A stretch of DNA of 8,044 bases from JANYCG01 sp031397915 (GTDB lineage: Bacteria > Pseudomonadota > Gammaproteobacteria > Burkholderiales > Burkholderiaceae_C): assembly GCA_031397915.1 (NCBI GenBank), contig JANNMM010000319.1, positions 1 to 8,044 of the forward strand, given 5' to 3'. A program made the position numbers and the translations under genes. Under the pieces are notes generated by a model. It ran no database searches. It had not been told where the DNA came from and saw only the letters and a program-made list of their open reading frames with translations. Numbering within the stretch: position 1 is the stretch's first letter; each line of letters starts with the position of its first letter. Positions 1-7,900 of this stretch are shown here, piece after piece.

Positions 1-548
1 GTGCGGCTTCTGAAGGGGCTGTCCACGCCAGGCTTGCCAAAGTCGCCCCGGTTGATGCGGATTTGCTCCACGGTTTGTTCGTCCACATACGCGTGGCCGG
101 CTTCAATGAGGTATTCCGCCGCGCGGACCATGAAGCCGAAATAATCGCTGGCCTGGTAGGGCGCTGCATCTTTGCTGCCGTTCCAGTCGAAGCCCAGCCA
201 TTTGACGGACTCTTGGATCGAGTTGACGAACTCGAGGTTTTCTTTCTCGGGGTTGGTGTCGTCAAAACGCAAGTGGCACACGCCACCGTAGTCGCGCGCC
301 AGGCCGAAATTCAGGCAAATGCTTTTGGCGTGGCCAATGTGCAGGTAACCGTTGGGCTCAGGCGGGAAACGGGTGCGGATTTTGGCAGGGTCGGGCTGGC
401 CCTTGGCGTGGTGGGCGGCGTCGCCGGGGCTGCCGCCCCATTGGCGTGGGGCATAAGTGCCCTTTTCCAGGTCGTTTTCGATGATCTGGCGCAGGAAATT
501 GCTGGGTTTGGCGTTGGCAGGGGGAGTTGCAGGGGTGGGGGCGCTCAT
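1..548 (-). CDS. glnS: Glutaminyl-tRNA synthetase, N-terminal part (runs off left edge)
   Basis: This class I aminoacyl-tRNA synthetase charges tRNA-Gln with glutamine in the cytoplasm, using ATP. The first 182 residues are visible, about a third of the usual 550-600. The open frame begins at the ATG at 548-546 with MSAPTPATPP and reaches the catalytic Rossmann fold. Residues 62-73 read PPEPNGYLHIGH, containing the class I HIGH signature at 70-73, followed by AKSICLNFGLA. RFDDTNP follows at about 94-100, then WLGFDW and YVDEQTVEQI, all typical of GlnRS rather than GluRS. Residues about 31-58 form an insertion between the N-terminal helix (NFLRQIIENDLEKG) and the HIGH region that I do not recall in E. 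coli GlnRS; I believe it is common in Burkholderiales. No strong Shine-Dalgarno sequence precedes the ATG. The gene is divergent from the exported protein gene at 685. Identification is firm; the rest of the gene is outside the window. Confidence 0.97.
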   Translation of the reverse strand, partial: MSAPTPATPPANAKPSNFLRQIIENDLEKGTYAPRQWGGSPGDAAHHAKGQPDPAKIRTRFPPEPNGYLHIGHAKSICLNFGLARDYGGVCHLRFDDTNPEKENLEFVNSIQESVKWLGFDWNGSKDAAPYQASDYFGFMVRAAEYLIEAGHAYVDEQTVEQIRINRGDFGKPGVDSPFRSR

Positions 549-672
549 GGGCCAATTCTAGGGCGCAGGGCGCGGCTGTTACATCTGGCAATTGTCTTCA
601 CACGCCAGAGGTGGTCCCAGACAAACTTGGCGCGTTAAATGGTCATGGGCCAATCCCCTGGACCATCAACTG

Positions 673-678
673 AAGGAG
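673..678 (+). promoter_or_regulatory. Shine-Dalgarno site of the PXPV-type gene
   Basis: AAGGAG lies 6 bases upstream of the ATG at 685. It fixes that ATG as the start, although the open frame extends upstream to 592. The residues encoded upstream look unlike a leader, while those from 685 form a clean signal peptide. Confidence 0.85.
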
Positions 679-684
679 CCATTC

Positions 685-1182
685 ATGACAACTCGAAATT
701 CTCTCGGAAAACTGGTGGGTGCTGGCGCGCTGGCCCTGGCCGGCCTTGGCGCGGGCAGCAGCGCCTCGGCACAAGACGTGTACTGGTCTGTGGGCTTGGG
801 CGCACCTGGCGTGCAGGTGGCCTTGAGCAATGCGCCCGCCGTGCCGTATTACCCCCGCACCTATGTGGTGCAGCCGCAGCCGGTTTATGTGCACCCGGCG
901 CCTGTTCACCATGCCTACCCCGTGTACACGCCGGTTTACCCGCGCGGTTATAGCGCCGGGTATGGCCATGGATACGGATATGGTCGTCCGGTCGTGATCG
1001 CCCAACCTCCTGTTCATACGGGTTGGCACCCGGGTAACCGCGGTTGGCATCGTGGCCACGGATACGGACAGGGACATGGGCAGGTTCAGCATCGCGACCA
1101 TGAACAAGTCCGTGGCGTTCTGCGCATAGAAGCTGCGCGCCCAGATCTGGTTCCGGCACCGCACCGCGGCGGCCGTCACTGA
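685..1182 (+). CDS. Exported PXPV-repeat-type protein, His/Tyr/Gly-rich
   Basis: This is a 165-residue secreted or periplasmic protein of unknown function. The start follows a good AAGGAG. Residues 1-29 form a Sec signal peptide: basic MTTRNSLGK, a hydrophobic Leu/Ala/Gly core, and a likely cut after SASA before QDVYWSVG. The mature N-terminus (VYWSVGLGAPGVQVALSNAP) and the following PQPV and PAPV motifs in a Val/Tyr/Pro-rich stretch match the small betaproteobacterial proteins annotated as PXPV-repeat proteins. Next comes a low-complexity tail rich in Gly, Tyr, Trp and His (GYGHGYGYG, GWHPGNRGWHRGHGYG). The His-rich part might bind metal, but this is speculation. The last 30 or so residues (from HRDHEQVRG) are less repetitive before the frame ends in HRGGRH, so a local divergence is possible; the in-frame Gly/Arg/His ending argues against a broken gene. 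The 3' end overlaps the convergent DUF924 gene by 7 bases. Confidence 0.85.
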   Translation: MTTRNSLGKLVGAGALALAGLGAGSSASAQDVYWSVGLGAPGVQVALSNAPAVPYYPRTYVVQPQPVYVHPAPVHHAYPVYTPVYPRGYSAGYGHGYGYGRPVVIAQPPVHTGWHPGNRGWHRGHGYGQGHGQVQHRDHEQVRGVLRIEAARPDLVPAPHRGGRH

Positions 1183-1823
1183 CCAAAGCGCGGGCCGTTT
1201 TTAATGAACTCGTCTTCTGCGGGTGAATTGAGGCGGCCCAGCGCGTTGTTGCGGTAAGGGAAACGGCCAAATTCCGCGATGATGTCGCGGTGCTCGACGG
1301 CAAACTTCATGTTGCCGTCGAGCGTCGGTTTGAGCTCGCCGGGCACGTCGGCTTGAAGCGCCGTGAACCGTTTCACGCATTCATCCTGCAGCGCGAGATT
1401 TTCAGAGTGCATGAGCGGCATGTAGAGAAACAGGCGGCCAACCCAGGGCAAACGACGGTCCATGCCCACATCCAGCGCCTGCATCACCAACGCCTGCGCC
1501 AAAACATCACCCGAGAAGGCGCGTGCCTGGCCTCGGAATACGTTTCGGGTGAATTGGTCCAGAAGAATCACCAGCGCCAACCGACTCCGGGGTTCGTTGG
1601 CCCAGGACTGCAAACCCTCCGCCAGCGCCTTGTGAACCCATTCGCCAAACCGCGCGTTGACCGTCTCATCGAGTTCAGCGCCGCCGCCCCACCAGAGTTT
1701 GCCCCGGTTGTCGCTGGGCCAGCCCAGCCGCAAGCCGTCGCCGAACCAGAAGTCGAGGACGGATTCAGGCCCCTGGACCTGGCGGTTGCTCAAAGAGCCT
1801 GAGGCTGGGGTGATGTCCGGCAA
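1176..1823 (-). CDS. DUF924 family protein
   Basis: This is a 215-residue, probably cytoplasmic protein of the DUF924 family, a conserved all-helical (TPR-like) family whose biochemical role I do not know. Family hallmarks are visible: VLDFWFG at residues 22-28, LWWGGGAELDETVNARFG near 43-60, LDQFTRNVFRG at 88-98, YMPLMHSE at 134-141, and a C-terminal FPYRNNALGR. Length fits the family. There is no signal peptide or membrane segment. No ATG is available before the conserved core. The first possible start after the upstream stop is TTG at 1823-1821, with a weak AAGG just upstream; TTG at residue 11 (1793) is an alternative. It lies 30 bases after the TpsB stop and in the same frame as TpsB, so it may be the last gene of the secretion operon, although DUF924 genes are common housekeeping-like genes with no known link to secretion. 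Its 3' end runs 7 bases into the convergent PXPV-type gene. Confidence 0.92.
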   Translation of the reverse strand: MPDITPASGSLSNRQVQGPESVLDFWFGDGLRLGWPSDNRGKLWWGGGAELDETVNARFGEWVHKALAEGLQSWANEPRSRLALVILLDQFTRNVFRGQARAFSGDVLAQALVMQALDVGMDRRLPWVGRLFLYMPLMHSENLALQDECVKRFTALQADVPGELKPTLDGNMKFAVEHRDIIAEFGRFPYRNNALGRLNSPAEDEFIKNGPRFGQ

Positions 1824-1853
1824 AGGCCTTGCGCTCGTGGAGGAACCCGGTGT

Positions 1854-3473
1854 CTAGAACCGGTAAATGGCCGACAAATGCAGTCGAATCGGATGGTTCA
1901 CGGTTTCGGCACTGTCTGCCTTCAGAACATACGCCAAGTCTGCCGAAAGTTCAAATTTTTGGTAGTTCCAGCGCAAACCGGTGCCCACGCTCAACAAGCT
2001 TTCCGTGACGCCCGACAAGAGGCCGTTTGACCCGACCTGACCGCCATCCATAAAGATAACCGGCCGCAGCTGTGCGGCAAACATGTCCGGGCCCAAGGCC
2101 TCAAAGTTCCAGAGCACACCGTAATCGCCGCGCACCCTGGAGTCAGCAAAACCACGCACCGAGCCCACGCCACCCAGGCTGAATTTTTCGCCGGCAATGA
2201 GGCTGTTGCTGCTGAGCTGCCCGCGCAGCCGCCCGGTGTACGACCAGGCGCCTTCGCGGTAAACCAGATCAAGGCCGTAGCGCCAGGCCTGCCATTTTTG
2301 ATCGGCCGGGGCCAGCACTTGCCCTGCGTAGTTGGCGTCTGAGTTGGCGGTGCCGCCGTCGAGGTTGAAGGCGTATTCCAGGTTGCCGGCAATGCTGCCC
2401 CATGGTTCTTCACGCTTGAAGTTGTACCGCGCCGAGAGCGGCCGGGAGCCCACGTTTTGGTCTGGCAAGCCGGGAATGGTGTTGGGCAAATCGGACTCAA
2501 AGTGCCGGTCGTCCAGCGCCACACTCACGGTCTGCATCAGCGGCCCGGTGCGTGGCAATGACTTGGTGAGTCGCACGCCCATGAACTGGCCGCGGCCCGT
2601 CACGTCGGGCCCGCCCGGCGCGGCGGCGCCGGAGTTGATGTTGGAGTTGGTGTAGTAGGCGGAGAGGTTCAAGCCCCTGCCGTAAATCGGAAACTGGTAG
2701 TACGCACCGAAGAGGGTGACCTTGTCGATTTTGGTGGGGTCGGTGGTGTATGACAACGACGCCACGTGGTCCTTGTCAAACAGGTTGGCATGCTGGAAGC
2801 CGGCCGTTACCCGCGACATGCTGTCGTCGGGGCTCTTGTTGCCTATCGGCAGATTCCCGGTGTAGCCCACAAAATAACTCAGTGGGTTGGCGTCTTTGAC
2901 CTTGAGGGCCGCGTCCACAGAATCGGGCTTGGCAGACTCCTTGAAGGTGACCGTCACGTGTTTGGCGGGGTTTGAATTTCCGGCGGTCAGGTCTGCGCCA
3001 ATTTCCCGAATGTCGGGAACGCTGCCTTCAAGCAACGTGGGCAGGCTGCGGCGGATGTTGTCGCTGGTGAAATGCTCGTTGCCGGTAACGCTGACCACGC
3101 CAACCGTGAACTGGATGATCTGCAGCGTAACTTTGCCATCCGCCGGTTTTTGCACGGGAACAAAAACCCGGTGAAACGCATAACCTTCAGCACGCATGGC
3201 TTTTTCCAGCGCGACGGCAGCTTGCTCGATCTGGCTCAAGGCGCGTTTTTCACCGGTGAAGGGCGCCAGCAGGGCAGCGGTATCTGCGTCAGACAGGGGG
3301 TTTTTGCCGTCTATGACATAGCTGCGAATGTCCAGCAGCGGCTCGGCGACATTGAAGGCGGCAGGTGGCGCGAGTAATTGTTGCGCGGTTGCGGGCTGTG
3401 GTCCAAGCCCGGCTACCGTGAGGGCCAGAAACAAAGCTGAGCGTACTGGTATGGAAGTTGGGGGCATGTTCAT
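1854..3473 (-). CDS. TpsB two-partner secretion outer-membrane transporter (ShlB/FhaC/HecB family)
   Basis: This 539-residue Omp85-superfamily pore would carry a partner exoprotein across the outer membrane. The ATG at 3473 (MNMPPTS) is preferred although the frame is open to 3866, because the upstream part lies inside the FecR gene. From 3473 a signal peptide appears (hydrophobic core LFLALTVAGL, likely cut after ATA at residue 30). POTRA1 spans about residues 47-122 (DIRSYVIDGKNPLSDADTAA, AMRAEGYAFHRVFVPVQ) and POTRA2 about 123-196 (VGVVSVTGNEHFTSDNIRRS, then NPAKHVTVTF). The beta-barrel runs from about 197 and ends in aromatic IYRF. The hallmark loop-6 motif GGVGSVRGF has VRGF at 439-442. 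Only about 16 residues separate the signal peptide from POTRA1, so the long plug helix of FhaC looks short or absent. It starts 7 bases after the FecR stop with a weak Shine-Dalgarno, suggesting translational coupling. Substrate is inferred to be the exoprotein at 4973-8044. Confidence 0.95.
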   Translation of the reverse strand: MNMPPTSIPVRSALFLALTVAGLGPQPATAQQLLAPPAAFNVAEPLLDIRSYVIDGKNPLSDADTAALLAPFTGEKRALSQIEQAAVALEKAMRAEGYAFHRVFVPVQKPADGKVTLQIIQFTVGVVSVTGNEHFTSDNIRRSLPTLLEGSVPDIREIGADLTAGNSNPAKHVTVTFKESAKPDSVDAALKVKDANPLSYFVGYTGNLPIGNKSPDDSMSRVTAGFQHANLFDKDHVASLSYTTDPTKIDKVTLFGAYYQFPIYGRGLNLSAYYTNSNINSGAAAPGGPDVTGRGQFMGVRLTKSLPRTGPLMQTVSVALDDRHFESDLPNTIPGLPDQNVGSRPLSARYNFKREEPWGSIAGNLEYAFNLDGGTANSDANYAGQVLAPADQKWQAWRYGLDLVYREGAWSYTGRLRGQLSSNSLIAGEKFSLGGVGSVRGFADSRVRGDYGVLWNFEALGPDMFAAQLRPVIFMDGGQVGSNGLLSGVTESLLSVGTGLRWNYQKFELSADLAYVLKADSAETVNHPIRLHLSAIYRF

Positions 3474-3480
3474 CCGTGTT

Positions 3481-4959
3481 TCAAAGCCTGCAGATTTCCT
3501 GGCCGGGTTGCCCCAGGGTGGCACCAAACAGCTGGAGGATACGCGTGTCACTTTGGGTGAAGAATTCAGGGATGGGGAAGGGGTCGTCACTGAGGAAGCG
3601 GGGAACCGACTCAAGCCGCCTTGGAATATTGTCCGCGCCGACAAAACCGGTTTCGCCCACACCAAAGTCGCTGCGCCCGAGTGTGGTGGCGAGGGCCACG
3701 TGGCCATCGCGCACAAACAAATAGAGCCCGTCCTCGCCTGTTGACACTTGTGTGCCAAAGAGGTTGTTCCAGTCGATGTCGACTTGGTCAGGCCTCGGTG
3801 CCGGGAAGTTGAGCATGAACTCGGGGGCAGTGGCCAGCAGGCGCGCGGACTGGTCGTTGCCGACAAAACCGGTGTTGTCCAAAATCACCTCGAGCTCGGC
3901 AGAAGGCGCCTTGAAATAGGTGGCGCCTTGCCAGGTTCGCATGAAAAGGCCATCGTTGCGGTTGGGCCCGGTGGCGCCGGGTGGGCTTGCTTCGGCTGGC
4001 GTTGCTTCAAGCGACGCGTCCACACAAGGCCCCTCACAGCTGATGTCCATGCCGGTCCCGCGAATACCCACGGTAGAGGTTCGGGTTTGGATAAAGACCA
4101 AATTGGGATCGGATTTGGCGATCAGGCCCGTGAAGACCCGCAAGCCACCCCGCAAGAGCTGCAGGCCAAAGTTGTCAGGCTCTTTGGTGCGTTTGTAGGT
4201 AAACCCGTTGATCCGGAAGACGGTTTGGGGGTTGAGCGACAGCCTGGACTGGTCGCGAAAACCCAGCACGGCAATGCCTTCCGTGCCGGTCTTGATTTCG
4301 TCACCCTTGTAAAGCGGTGAGCCGTCTTCAAGCCGCCGCTGGGGCTTGCCAAATTGCACGGCCGTCGCTTCGCCCGTGACTTTGACAACGCGGGCAACGA
4401 CGCTGTCAGAGGGTGGCACGGCAACCGGCGGGGTGGGCCGGCCTTGTGCGGCGCGTTCGTCCAGGCGGCAGTCTTCGCCGCAAATCCGGGCGTCGAAACT
4501 GGTGCCCCGAATGCCAATGGTGGCGGTTGAGGTAGTGAACTGGACAGCGCCCGGCCTGCGCTGGTTGATGAGGCCGGTGACAGCCCGCAATCCACCTTTG
4601 AGCAGCCGCAGTAGCGCCACTTCAGTGCCGGCGTTATGGGCGTATTTTTCAACCGCAAAACTGGTGGACGGCCGTAAGGTGACCTTGCTGCCATCTGAAA
4701 ACACCAGCACAGCAAAGCCTTTTTCGGTGGTCGTGATGACATCACCTTCGCCAATCGCGTCACCCCGGCCCAAAAACCGCAGGGCACCGCCGGACTGTTG
4801 CGCTGTCGCCATGCCCTGCAGGTGCTGGATTTCGCCGGCTTTTTGCTGTGCCACCGCCGGTGGCGCGATGAATGCGGCACCGGCCGCGATGAAAAGGGCG
4901 AAGGCGGCCCGAGGCACCCCCATCGTCGGGAGCAAAGGGCGCGCTGTATTCATGGTCAT
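3481..4959 (-). CDS. Exported double FecR-domain protein in a two-partner secretion operon
   Basis: This 492-residue protein has an N-terminal signal peptide (hydrophobic AAFALFIAAGAAFIAPPAVA, likely cut after residue 37) and no later membrane segment, so it is probably periplasmic or secreted. It has two tandem FecR domains. The first (about 45-155) contains GEGDVITTTEKGFAVLVFSD, LRLLKGGLRAVTGLI and the hallmark ATIGIRGTSFD. The second (about 190-305) contains YKGDEIKTGTEGIAVLGFRD, LQLLRGGLRVFTGLI and STVGIRGTGMD. Each ends in a cysteine pair five residues wide: Cys160/164 and Cys308/312. The C-terminal third holds two copies of another module, about 336-387 and 410-463, each with DGL, TGFVG and a Pro/Phe-rich end. 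Classical FecR is a membrane-anchored anti-sigma regulator of iron uptake. This protein lacks a cytoplasmic helical domain and has no sigma factor or TonB receptor nearby, so a regulatory role is unlikely. Its position between passenger and TpsB suggests a role in secretion or surface assembly, by inference only. Confidence 0.92.
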   Translation of the reverse strand: MTMNTARPLLPTMGVPRAAFALFIAAGAAFIAPPAVAQQKAGEIQHLQGMATAQQSGGALRFLGRGDAIGEGDVITTTEKGFAVLVFSDGSKVTLRPSTSFAVEKYAHNAGTEVALLRLLKGGLRAVTGLINQRRPGAVQFTTSTATIGIRGTSFDARICGEDCRLDERAAQGRPTPPVAVPPSDSVVARVVKVTGEATAVQFGKPQRRLEDGSPLYKGDEIKTGTEGIAVLGFRDQSRLSLNPQTVFRINGFTYKRTKEPDNFGLQLLRGGLRVFTGLIAKSDPNLVFIQTRTSTVGIRGTGMDISCEGPCVDASLEATPAEASPPGATGPNRNDGLFMRTWQGATYFKAPSAELEVILDNTGFVGNDQSARLLATAPEFMLNFPAPRPDQVDIDWNNLFGTQVSTGEDGLYLFVRDGHVALATTLGRSDFGVGETGFVGADNIPRRLESVPRFLSDDPFPIPEFFTQSDTRILQLFGATLGQPGQEICRL

Positions 4960-4968
4960 TTTGGCAAA

Positions 4969-4974
4969 CCCTTC
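4969..4974 (-). promoter_or_regulatory. Shine-Dalgarno site of the FecR-domain gene, overlapping the exoprotein stop
   Basis: On the minus strand, GAAGGG ends 9 bases before the ATG at 4959 and shares bases with the TGA stop (4975-4973) of the exoprotein gene. This supports the chosen start and suggests that translation of the two genes is coupled within one transcript. Confidence 0.6.
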
Positions 4975-7900
4975 AATAGCATTGGTTCAGGCCGCGCCGG
5001 CGGCTGCCATAGGTCAGGGTTCCATCCTCGGAGAGTGTGAGTTCACCGTATTCGTCATAGTCATTGAAGTTGAAGAAAATGTCGGAGACGTAGAGATTCA
5101 GCAAGGCCGAATAGGGATCAAATGGGACGCTGGGATTGGCCCCGGCAGACACGTTGAACGGACCGATCAAACCGGCCGTGCACCCGTTGCAGGGCCCACC
5201 CAGGTTAATGTTACCGCCGTTGGTGGCGGTGATGTACGCGCCCGCTCCCCCAGGGGTAATGGTCAGCCCGCCGGATGCGGCCAGATTGAAGGCATTGGTT
5301 GCCACCACCGTGGCAGGTGCGCCGCCGCCAATCACGGCCATGTTGCCGTTGGTCGCCGCCATGTTGATGGTGCCTGCCGTCACGTTGGCGAATGACGTTG
5401 AGCCCGCGCCCGCAATAACGAGAATGGAGCCGTTGGAGACGCCGTTAAGGAAAAGCGGGTCCATCGCGGCGGAACCCGCCGCGCCACCCAGTACTTCGAT
5501 TGGCCCGTTGAGCGTGCTGACCAGCATCGTTCCGGTGGTCGGGGTGCCCGCGAGCAGTTTCGAACTGGCCGCTGCAGTGGCGCCGCCCTGGATGGTCAAA
5601 CCACCCACCACAATGGTCTGGTCGCCGACGGAACCAACCAGCGATTCACCCAAGGCGTTCACGTCGCCAATTTTCATTGTTCCGGCGTTGAAATAATTCA
5701 TGGCAATGGTCTGCGTGCCCCCCGCCATCAATCGGGCCGACGAACCGGCTGCGCCACTGAAATTGGCTACGGTCAAAGTTGCAGGCGCCACACCGCCGTT
5801 GAGCGTGAATACCTGGTTGCCCACCGCAGAAACTTCCGCCCGGGTGGCTGCGCCATTGGTCGAGGCCAGGGTGATCGACAGGGCGTCAGCCGTGATGTTC
5901 TGGTTGGCCCCCGAGGTGATGCGCGTGCTGGTTCCGCCGTCGTTGCTGATGCCGATCACATCGCCTACAACGATAGATTGCCCTCCGGTACCCGACTCAA
6001 TGCTGGTGATGCCAGCGCCTGCTGTTGGAGCCTGCAACACCAATGCACCTTGGGTAGAGATGGTTTGGTTGCCACCGACAGCCTGCTCCTTGATCCAGGT
6101 GTCTGAGCCGAAACCGCCCCCGGTGATCACGATGCCCGCCGTTGCGTTGACGAACTGCAGTCCGCCCGTGGTGTTGCGGATACCGGTTTCGTTCAGGCCA
6201 GGTGCCGACCCGGAGCCGCCTGTGATGTTCAAGGCACCGACGGTGTTGATGGTCTGGCCGGTAGAGGTTGACATCAGCAACGCACCCGAGGCGTCACCAG
6301 CGCCGCCCACCAACGTGATACCGGTCGAGCTCGAAATTGACTGCCCACCGCCCGAAGAAATTTTTGCATAGGCGTTGTTGCCGGTACCACCTTGCAAAGC
6401 GATCAAATTGGTTTGGTCAAAGGAGAACGTGGAGTTGAGGTTGCCGATGGTCTGGAAGCCCGCCGCCGTGGAGATTTCCGCGAATGCGCCACTTGCGCCG
6501 CCTGAGACAGCGAAGTTTTGACCTGCGTCGACGGTCTGACCTGTGGCAGCCCTGATCCAAGCCGCTGAACCGGTGCCCGAGCCACCCCTCACCAGGATGT
6601 TGTCACCCGGATTGACGCTGCTGTTGGCATTTCGCGCATTGCCGATGGTTTGGAAACCACCGGTTGATTCAATCGAAGCAGTCATGTTCGCTCCGGTGCC
6701 GCCCAGAACAGAAATGTCAGCGCCGGCTTCCAGGGTCTGCGACCCAGCGGCCTGAATGCGGGCGGTGCCCCCCAAACCGGCTTGCACCAGAATGTTTTGG
6801 GTTGGCACATTCGAGCTGGTGTTGTTTTCCCCAATGCTTTGGCTTTGCCCAAGGCCCGTGGAAAGAATTTCTGCATTCGCCCCCAAGCCTGATCCGCCAA
6901 CGACGCGAACGTCTCCAACCGTACGCAGAGTCTGGCTTCCCACCGCGCGCAACGATGCATACGCGCCGGCGCCGGTGCCACCCAGCACCGCAATTTGATC
7001 GGTCAGCGGCGGGCAGTTGAAGTTGATGCACTGGTTGCCGATGTTTTGCGACGATGTAGTGGCCACGATCTCGGCAAAGGCGCCGGTTCCGCTGCCACCT
7101 TGTATGGTCACACTGCCCGTTGGGGACGGAATGCTTTGCGAGGTGCCCGTGATGGAGGCACTTGCACCAAGGCCCGATCCGCCAGCGATGGTGATGTTGT
7201 TGGCGCCCTGCGAGAACGACTGGGAAAACACCGCTTGAAGTTTTGCCGTTGCGCCATCCGATGCGCCGCCCTGGAGAACCAGGTTGTTGCCAACCGTGAG
7301 CGTTTGGGAACCCGCAGAGGTCATGCCAGCCGTTGCGCCCGCGATGCCAGCCGATCCGCCCGTGACCAGAATGTCATGGCTGGCCTGGAAGTTCTGACCT
7401 GATGTGGAGGTGGCATTGATCAGCGCGCTGCCGCCATTTGCGGTTACCTTGAGGTCGTTCCCGGCATTGACCTGGTTGTAGGCGCCTTGCACCAGTGCGT
7501 TTGCACCAACGGCCGTTCCCGCCGTGATTTCTACGTTGCGGTTGGCCTGCAGGTAGGTGGTATTGCCCAGAATAGTCACAGCGGCTGCGGCTGCATTGTC
7601 TGCCGTCACCAAAATGTCCCGGCCGGCCTGCAACAAGACCTGACCCGTCGCGGCGATCGTGCGCGGAGCACCGCTGGCCTGAATCGTCAGGTCTGCGCCG
7701 GCAGCCTGGTTGTAGGCAGCGTTCAGCGTAAGGTTGGTCACGTTGAGAATGTCGCTGGCAACCCGGATGCCGCCATCGGTAGACGCCAGTTCAAAGCTCC
7801 CGGTCAGCGCGGGATTGACGCCGCTCAACACCAGGTCCGTGCCACTTCGGGTGACGCTCAAACCGGCGTAGTTGCTGTTGGTCACGGCAATCGAGCCCGT

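Noticed and set aside
63..638. Plus-strand 191-codon frame opposite glnS
   Set aside because: It is the antisense shadow of the glutaminyl-tRNA synthetase gene, whose HIGH motif and family sequence are unmistakable.
549..684. Promoters for the divergent glnS and PXPV-type genes
   Set aside because: The 136-base gap must hold both, but I found no -35/-10 pair with acceptable spacing and match on either strand, so no promoter is called.
1122..1138. Inverted repeat GCGCA/TGCGC with a 7-base loop
   Set aside because: The stem is only 5 bp, there is no T-run on either side, and it lies inside a coding region, so it is not supported as a terminator.
643..1303. Minus-strand frames opposite the PXPV-type gene (643-1179 and 683-1303)
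   Set aside because: The plus strand has a strong Shine-Dalgarno, a signal peptide and family-like motifs. The antisense products show no recognisable domain, and one overlaps DUF924 out of frame.
3474..3866. N-terminal extension of the TpsB frame upstream of 3473
   Set aside because: It overlaps the 3' end of the FecR gene in another frame, has no leader-like character, and a signal peptide begins exactly at the 3473 ATG.
4346..6371. Long plus-strand open frames (4346-5395, 5136-5696, 5700-6371) opposite the exoprotein and FecR genes
   Set aside because: They lie antisense to clearly coding, repeat-rich, high-GC genes. Their products are Pro/Ala/Val-rich mirror images of the Gly/Ala repeats with no recognisable domain and no convincing ribosome binding sites.
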